This document shows, in pieces, positions 59,638 to 64,000 of a stretch of 64,000 nt of DNA; position 1 is the first letter of the stretch, and every line of letters begins with the position of its first letter. Source of the stretch: Limnanthes douglasii subsp. nivea (lineage: Eukaryota > Streptophyta > Magnoliopsida > Brassicales > Limnanthaceae); NCBI GenBank assembly GCA_036936605.1, contig JAUPFV010000002.1, forward strand, positions 339,514,654-339,578,653, written 5' to 3'. The position numbers and the translations under genes are program-made. The notes below the pieces were generated by a model. It saw only the letters and a program-made list of their open reading frames with translations. It searched no databases and was not told the origin of the DNA.

Positions 59638-59972
59638 TGTTATAAATCAGTATGCAATTTATCACAAATGGCTCAAACAGAGAACAACATAAAGAACATG
59701 AAAAAAATACGTAAATTTCTAATATGGTTCGAAAAATGTTTATTTCCACGAGCGCCGTTAGAGAAAAAGGTTTTACTATGATAGAAACTGGTTACAAATT
59801 TTGATATATTCTTTCGTGTAGTCCTAGTAATATATTTATAGAGAATAAATAGACTTACTAGATAATTAGTGTAATGAAATCATATACACAAATCTATTAA
59901 CTATAACCGATTATATTTTAATATTAGACTATACCAACGAACACATAATACACTATCAATCTACCACCAACA
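59638..59972 (-). repeat. Candidate copia LTR next to the gag fragment
   Basis: On the minus strand TGTTGGTGG ... GATTTATAACA, 335 bp with TGTT/AACA ends, a TATA-like tctataaatatatt (complement near 59825-59840) and the primer site two bases after its end. The inner end is well placed; the outer end is a choice between 59972 and about 59991. Confidence 0.55.
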
Positions 59973-60054
59973 CAATAAACATTGTCCACATTATTCGATT
60001 TATCTTTAATATAATTCTTATACTAAAGAAGGATATACTATCAATGTATGAGTA

Positions 60055-61060
60055 TTTCATAATTTAAAATTTTAAACAGAATACGAAAGAAGATTATTGT
60101 TTAAGAGTTAGGGTACAAAAGGAGAAATAAGCATGAAATTCTCAATCGAGTATTATGAACCATCAGCCATGCTCAAGGTGAATGATATGCTCTATACAGC
60201 CTAGTTCTGAATGCTCGTGGCTCATTTAATCAAGAAGAGGTGGACTTGTATGGAGTGATGCTAATGAATATGCGGTCTGATCAATGGTAAATCTTAGTTC
60301 GGAGTGCCTATGGAGTGACACTAAGGAACATGCACGGTGGTCGAGTGAGTAGATACATCTGCTGTAAAAGTTCTAGAGTTCATGTAGCCCCAACCTGATT
60401 AGAGTGAGCGGATGGATGTCAATTAAGGGGAGGCTAAAGTGGTACTTTATTCAAGAGAAGGATTGTTAGGATGGCCACCAAAGTCCCACATTCCACATCA
60501 GTCAAACATGAGAAGGATCAGTATGTGGTACCCATATTCCCTATACTAGTATGAGGCTTTTTAGAAGTGATCCAAAAATAAAGTTTTGTTTGGCCTTCGG
60601 ACCCAAAGTGGAGAATTATGAAGATTGACTGTTCTTACTTATATACAAGACGGAATATGCGGTACCCATATTTTCTACACTAACTTCACCTTTCAATTTG
60701 TTTAGCTATAATTTTATGATATAGAAGGGCCAGTTAAAGAAAAATAAATAAACAATCTTAACTAAATTGAAATACATAATACACCAATAATCATCAAGGA
60801 AATACATTTCTTCCAAATTTGATCACTTATGTAAAGTAAATAAATAAAATTGATAGGCATGGCTAGATTGGTAATTAATTTTTTCTAAATGTACATCCTA
60901 TAAGTGGGATATGGGCATGAATCAATTATGGTTACTTATAAAATTTATTTTCTTAAAAATAGTATTTATTCATAATAGAAAAATTTAAAGTAGATTAAGA
61001 TTAGATTTGTTTCATCAAATGTGACCATGTTAAAAAAAGTCAGAGTATCAAAGAAGACGA
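60055..61060 (+). repeat. Spacer S2' and promoter relic of germin copy D
   Basis: Paralogous to 46190-46740, interrupted by an old TRIM relic (60131-60679). The final part (about 60975-61060: aatttaaagtagattaag, aaatgtgaccatgttaaaaa) corresponds to the germin promoter cassette; no germin coding sequence follows. Similarity ends near 61060. Confidence 0.75.
60131..60679 (+). mobile_element. Old TRIM relic lacking its left LTR
   Basis: Internal part 60131-60463 matches the internal part of the complete TRIM (e.g. gctcgtggctcat, caacctgattagagtg, ggtactttattcaagag), followed by a right LTR at 60464-60679 starting TGTTAGGATGGC and ending ctaca, with many differences and deletions. The left LTR is absent. 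It is inserted in the spacer S2', which its paralogue at 46190 lacks, so it came after the segmental duplication. Confidence 0.82.
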
Positions 61061-61239
61061 GGAATATAACTATGTAGATTTTTAGAAATTCTAATATTTT
61101 GTTTTTATTATGAATGGTTAGAGAACTATATGTTAAAAATACACATTATTGAATATTGTGTATTTTTATTTAAATATTCAATAAATTTGTTATAAATGTT
61201 TGTCCTAAAATGTAGTACTAATATGCACATTATATTCGT
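61061..61239. other. Short unassigned AT-rich stretch
   Basis: No recognised features. It may hold the 3' LTR or tail of the copia element to the right. Confidence 0.35.
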
Positions 61240-64000
61240 TGTTGTTGGGGCTTCGCCATTGTTGGGTAGATAATATATGGACCATGTTAAGTTGGGGAAC
61301 AAATCACACTTCCAAATTGCGTTGAAGTATTTGAATGTGAACAAAGTGTATGTCAATCTTGATATGTTATGTTCGTGCGTGAAAAATAGTATTGGATGCT
61401 AGATTTGCATCCCCCGTATTATCTTACCACACGACGGGTTGTCGTGCTAAAGGAAGTTGAAGGTTATGGAACACCGATTTAAGCCAAATAAGTTGAGATG
61501 AGAGGTTAACCAAGGCATTTACGCTGACTCGGTACTCGAACGAGCAACAACGTTTTCTTTTGTGGAGGATAATAAAATTAGTGAGGTACCCAAGAATACA
61601 CAATATCCTCGCATTGAAAAGCAATCATAAATGAAGTTGGCCTAATCAACAACACAGAGACCAGTAAGTGTGAGTTGAGAAGAGGTATTTAAATAAATTC
61701 CAAGACTCATCATTTTAGAAATGTATCGTAGTATACGTTTTGTACATTGCAAATGAATATTAGTAGATGCTTTTAAGAATTAGATAACTTGTTGACCACA
61801 AAGATTATATCAGTCCCAGTGTGTAACAAGTATCATAATGATTCTAAAAAACTATGGTACAATATAGGTTTAGGAAGAGGATCACCGTCTAGAAGAGACA
61901 AATATTGCCATGCATCCATTGGGGTAGCACATGATTTTGAGCTGCTCATTCCAGTAGACTATAGTAAGGTGTGTTTATGTGTAATATAGTGTCACTTTTA
62001 TCTCTAGTAACATCTAATCCTAAGAATAAATAAAGGTTTACCATGTTCTTTAAGGAGAACATAGCATTGACCATGCTTATAAAGCATTGTGGATATTCTG
62101 ACACATTGTCGGTGACAATAATGTCATCCACATAGATTAGAACAATTAAGGTGACATCTGGTGTAATAAGAAAGAACATGAAGCTATGAGACTTAGATTT
62201 TAGGAACCCCGAACTGATTAGAACAAACCTGAGTTTAGAAAACCACGATTGTGGGGCTTGCTTGAGTCCATAGAGGGCTCGTTATAGCCTGCATGCATTT
62301 TGGAGCGTCAAGCGGTCTGTAAACTCTTGTGAATGTGAGATATAAACAACCTTCTATAGATTATCATTTAGGAAACATTGTTGATGTCTAATTGGTGTAT
62401 GACCCAAGTCTTAGATACAACAATTGTAAAGATAAGCCTGATTGTAGAGAATTTAATAGTTGGGCAAAAGTTCTCACTAAAGTCAATCCTTAGAGACTGA
62501 TGGAATCCTTTGCCAACTAAAATTGCCTTGTATCTTTACAAGAAGCCATCATATCCATATTTCAGTCTATAGACCCACTTGTTTCCTAAAACATTTATAT
62601 TTTGGATTCAAAGAGTCAATAACCAATTGTCATTAGACTTTAGAGCCTGAATTTCAACCTGCATTGCTCTAGACCAGATAGGTTCATGGTTAGCTTGTTT
62701 AAAACTTGTTGGCTCCTTAGAAAGGTCCAAAAATGTGTTAAGAACGTAAATGTATATGTGTTTAGGCCTGGAGATACCAATCTTGGCCCTCATGCTCATA
62801 GGGTGTATGTTTATAGGAGAAACTTGAATGTTAGTGACTTCCAATAATGTGAGAATATAGTTAGTATACATTTTTTAGATGATTTGGCTGGATATGACAT
62901 TATCAATGTGTAACTATAGATTGGGAGTTGTTTCTTGTGTATGGATTAACAGATTTGACGGATTAGAAGTGGTTATTTATGAATTTGATAATGAGTGACA
63001 CCTAGAGACTAACGGTTGGTAATATGAGTTTGACATGTTTGTGATATATTGTATAATGTTGGCTTAGACAAAAGAACTAGATGAAGGTGTATATGATGTG
63101 GGTGCATAAGACACTAGGGAACTTTGCTCATTCAGCTGAAGCATAGTATGTAGGACTGCATTGCATTGTTTTAGTTTTAGAGTGAACATCACTAGAAAGT
63201 TTGGTAAATGTATTAAACCAGTTTGAATAGTAGTAAGAAACAAATGACTCAGACATAGTTGTCTTTAAATTGTTTCTAGCATATGGGAATTCTTCGTCAC
63301 TCAAGACAACATGTCTAGAGATGAGGAGTATCCTAGTATGAGTAACACATTTGTACCCCTTGTAGGTGGTACAACACTAAAGGAACACACATTTAAGTGA
63401 GTGAAAACTGGAATTATGATGTTGGTAGGGTTTAGTGCAATGATACCAAGCAACAACAAACATCTCAAAGACAATGGTAGACTAAATCATAAGTTGTCTT
63501 CTCTTTTAATACATGGGTAAGTAGTCTATCTATAAGATATGTAGTTGTGCTAAAGACATCGTACTAATATGAGAAACATAGTTGAGATGCAGCCAAAAGG
63601 GTGAGGTTAGTCTCAACAATATGCATGTATCTTCTATCAGTGCTGCCATTTTGGGCAGAAGTCTGCGGATTTAACATTCTTAGGTAAATACCACATCTCT
63701 TAGTAAATGGTAAGAAAACTTTACATTCTCTTCCTTCATAAATTTTTAGGACTTTGATTTATTTTTCAAATTGAATTTCAACAAATGTTTTCAATTCTAG
63801 GAAGATAGGCAAGACATCATAATGCAGCGGAATAACAAAAAGAAAGAACGATAGATGAAACTCTAATCCCAAGGTAATATGATAGACAAAATCATGTCTA
63901 GCATTTAAATACTAAAACTCTTTTTGAGTGATAAAAAGAATATTATTTCAAAAAATGTTTAAATTAAGGTATATGAGGCTTTATATAAAAGCAATTCAAA
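61240..64000 (-). pseudogene. pol: Copia pol, minus strand, runs off the window
   Basis: From high to low coordinate: integrase core and C-part (about 63700-62900, e.g. 'VETSLTLLAASQL' near 63610), RT N-part ('SRAMQVEIQALKSNDNWLL', 62700-62640), RT active site ('LIYVDDIIVTDNVSEY', near 62130), RNase H ('NLSSQLIWLKSVFHNLQLPL', near 61500; 'ASNTIFHART', 'IDIHFVH', near 61400-61330). Stops and frameshifts are frequent. Wording resembles the Ale-like copia at 34980-39310 in lineage. Gag, protease and the 5' LTR would lie beyond 64000. Confidence 0.8.

Overview
The window is plant nuclear DNA, almost certainly from a eudicot, and is dominated by transposable elements. The evidence is a spliced germin-like protein gene plus plant-type elements: Ty3/gypsy of the chromovirus (Reina-like and CRM-like) and Tat lineages, Ty1/copia of several lineages, an L1 LINE with a terminal RNase H, a FAR1/SWIM/OTU-type MULE, a TRIM, and hAT-like and MULE-like non-autonomous elements. 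No tRNA, rRNA or CRISPR feature was recognised. Only one host protein-coding gene looks intact.

Layout. 1-4064: 3' part of a Reina-like chromovirus with a deleted middle and a patch of copia RNase H in its gag. 4705-7102: minus-strand Tork-like copia with its 3' LTR, the likely source of that patch. 7103-7443: unidentified coding relic. 9061-11779: decayed minus-strand MULE. About 12300-22150: minus-strand Tat gypsy element with a long antisense ORF (12942-16047) and a tandem repeat between the two convergent units. 22203-22731: MULE-like hairpin element with a 9-bp target duplication. 23140-27360: dead L1 LINE. 27411-28078: solo copia-type LTR. 28865-34397: young, nearly intact CRM-like element (two 517-bp LTRs, TSD CCGCT, one in-frame stop). 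34980-39310: Ale-like copia on the minus strand. 41165-45720: two opposed copia wrecks. 47290-49930: hAT and copia fragments. 51950-55084: second, plus-strand Tat fragment interrupted by a hAT-like element (53095-53810) and a complete TRIM (53929-54735). 55470-56399: germin-like protein gene. 57650-64000: duplicated spacer, copia wrecks and an old TRIM relic.

Under the transposons I see a decayed tandem array of germin-like genes. Copy A is split: promoter at 28505-28740 and TATA box to signal peptide at 39811-39962, with about 11 kb of nested elements between. Copy B (about 46655-46880) keeps promoter and the last codons plus 3' flank but has lost the coding body. Copy C (55085-56530) is intact. 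Copy D (about 60975-61060) keeps only promoter sequence. The spacer between A and B (40550-42050 and 46190-46740) is paralogous to that between C and D (57650-59150 and 60055-61060), so a block holding two genes and their spacer was duplicated before most of the younger insertions.

All coordinates, homology calls and mismatch counts were made by eye. Domain names rest on recognised motifs and not on a database search.
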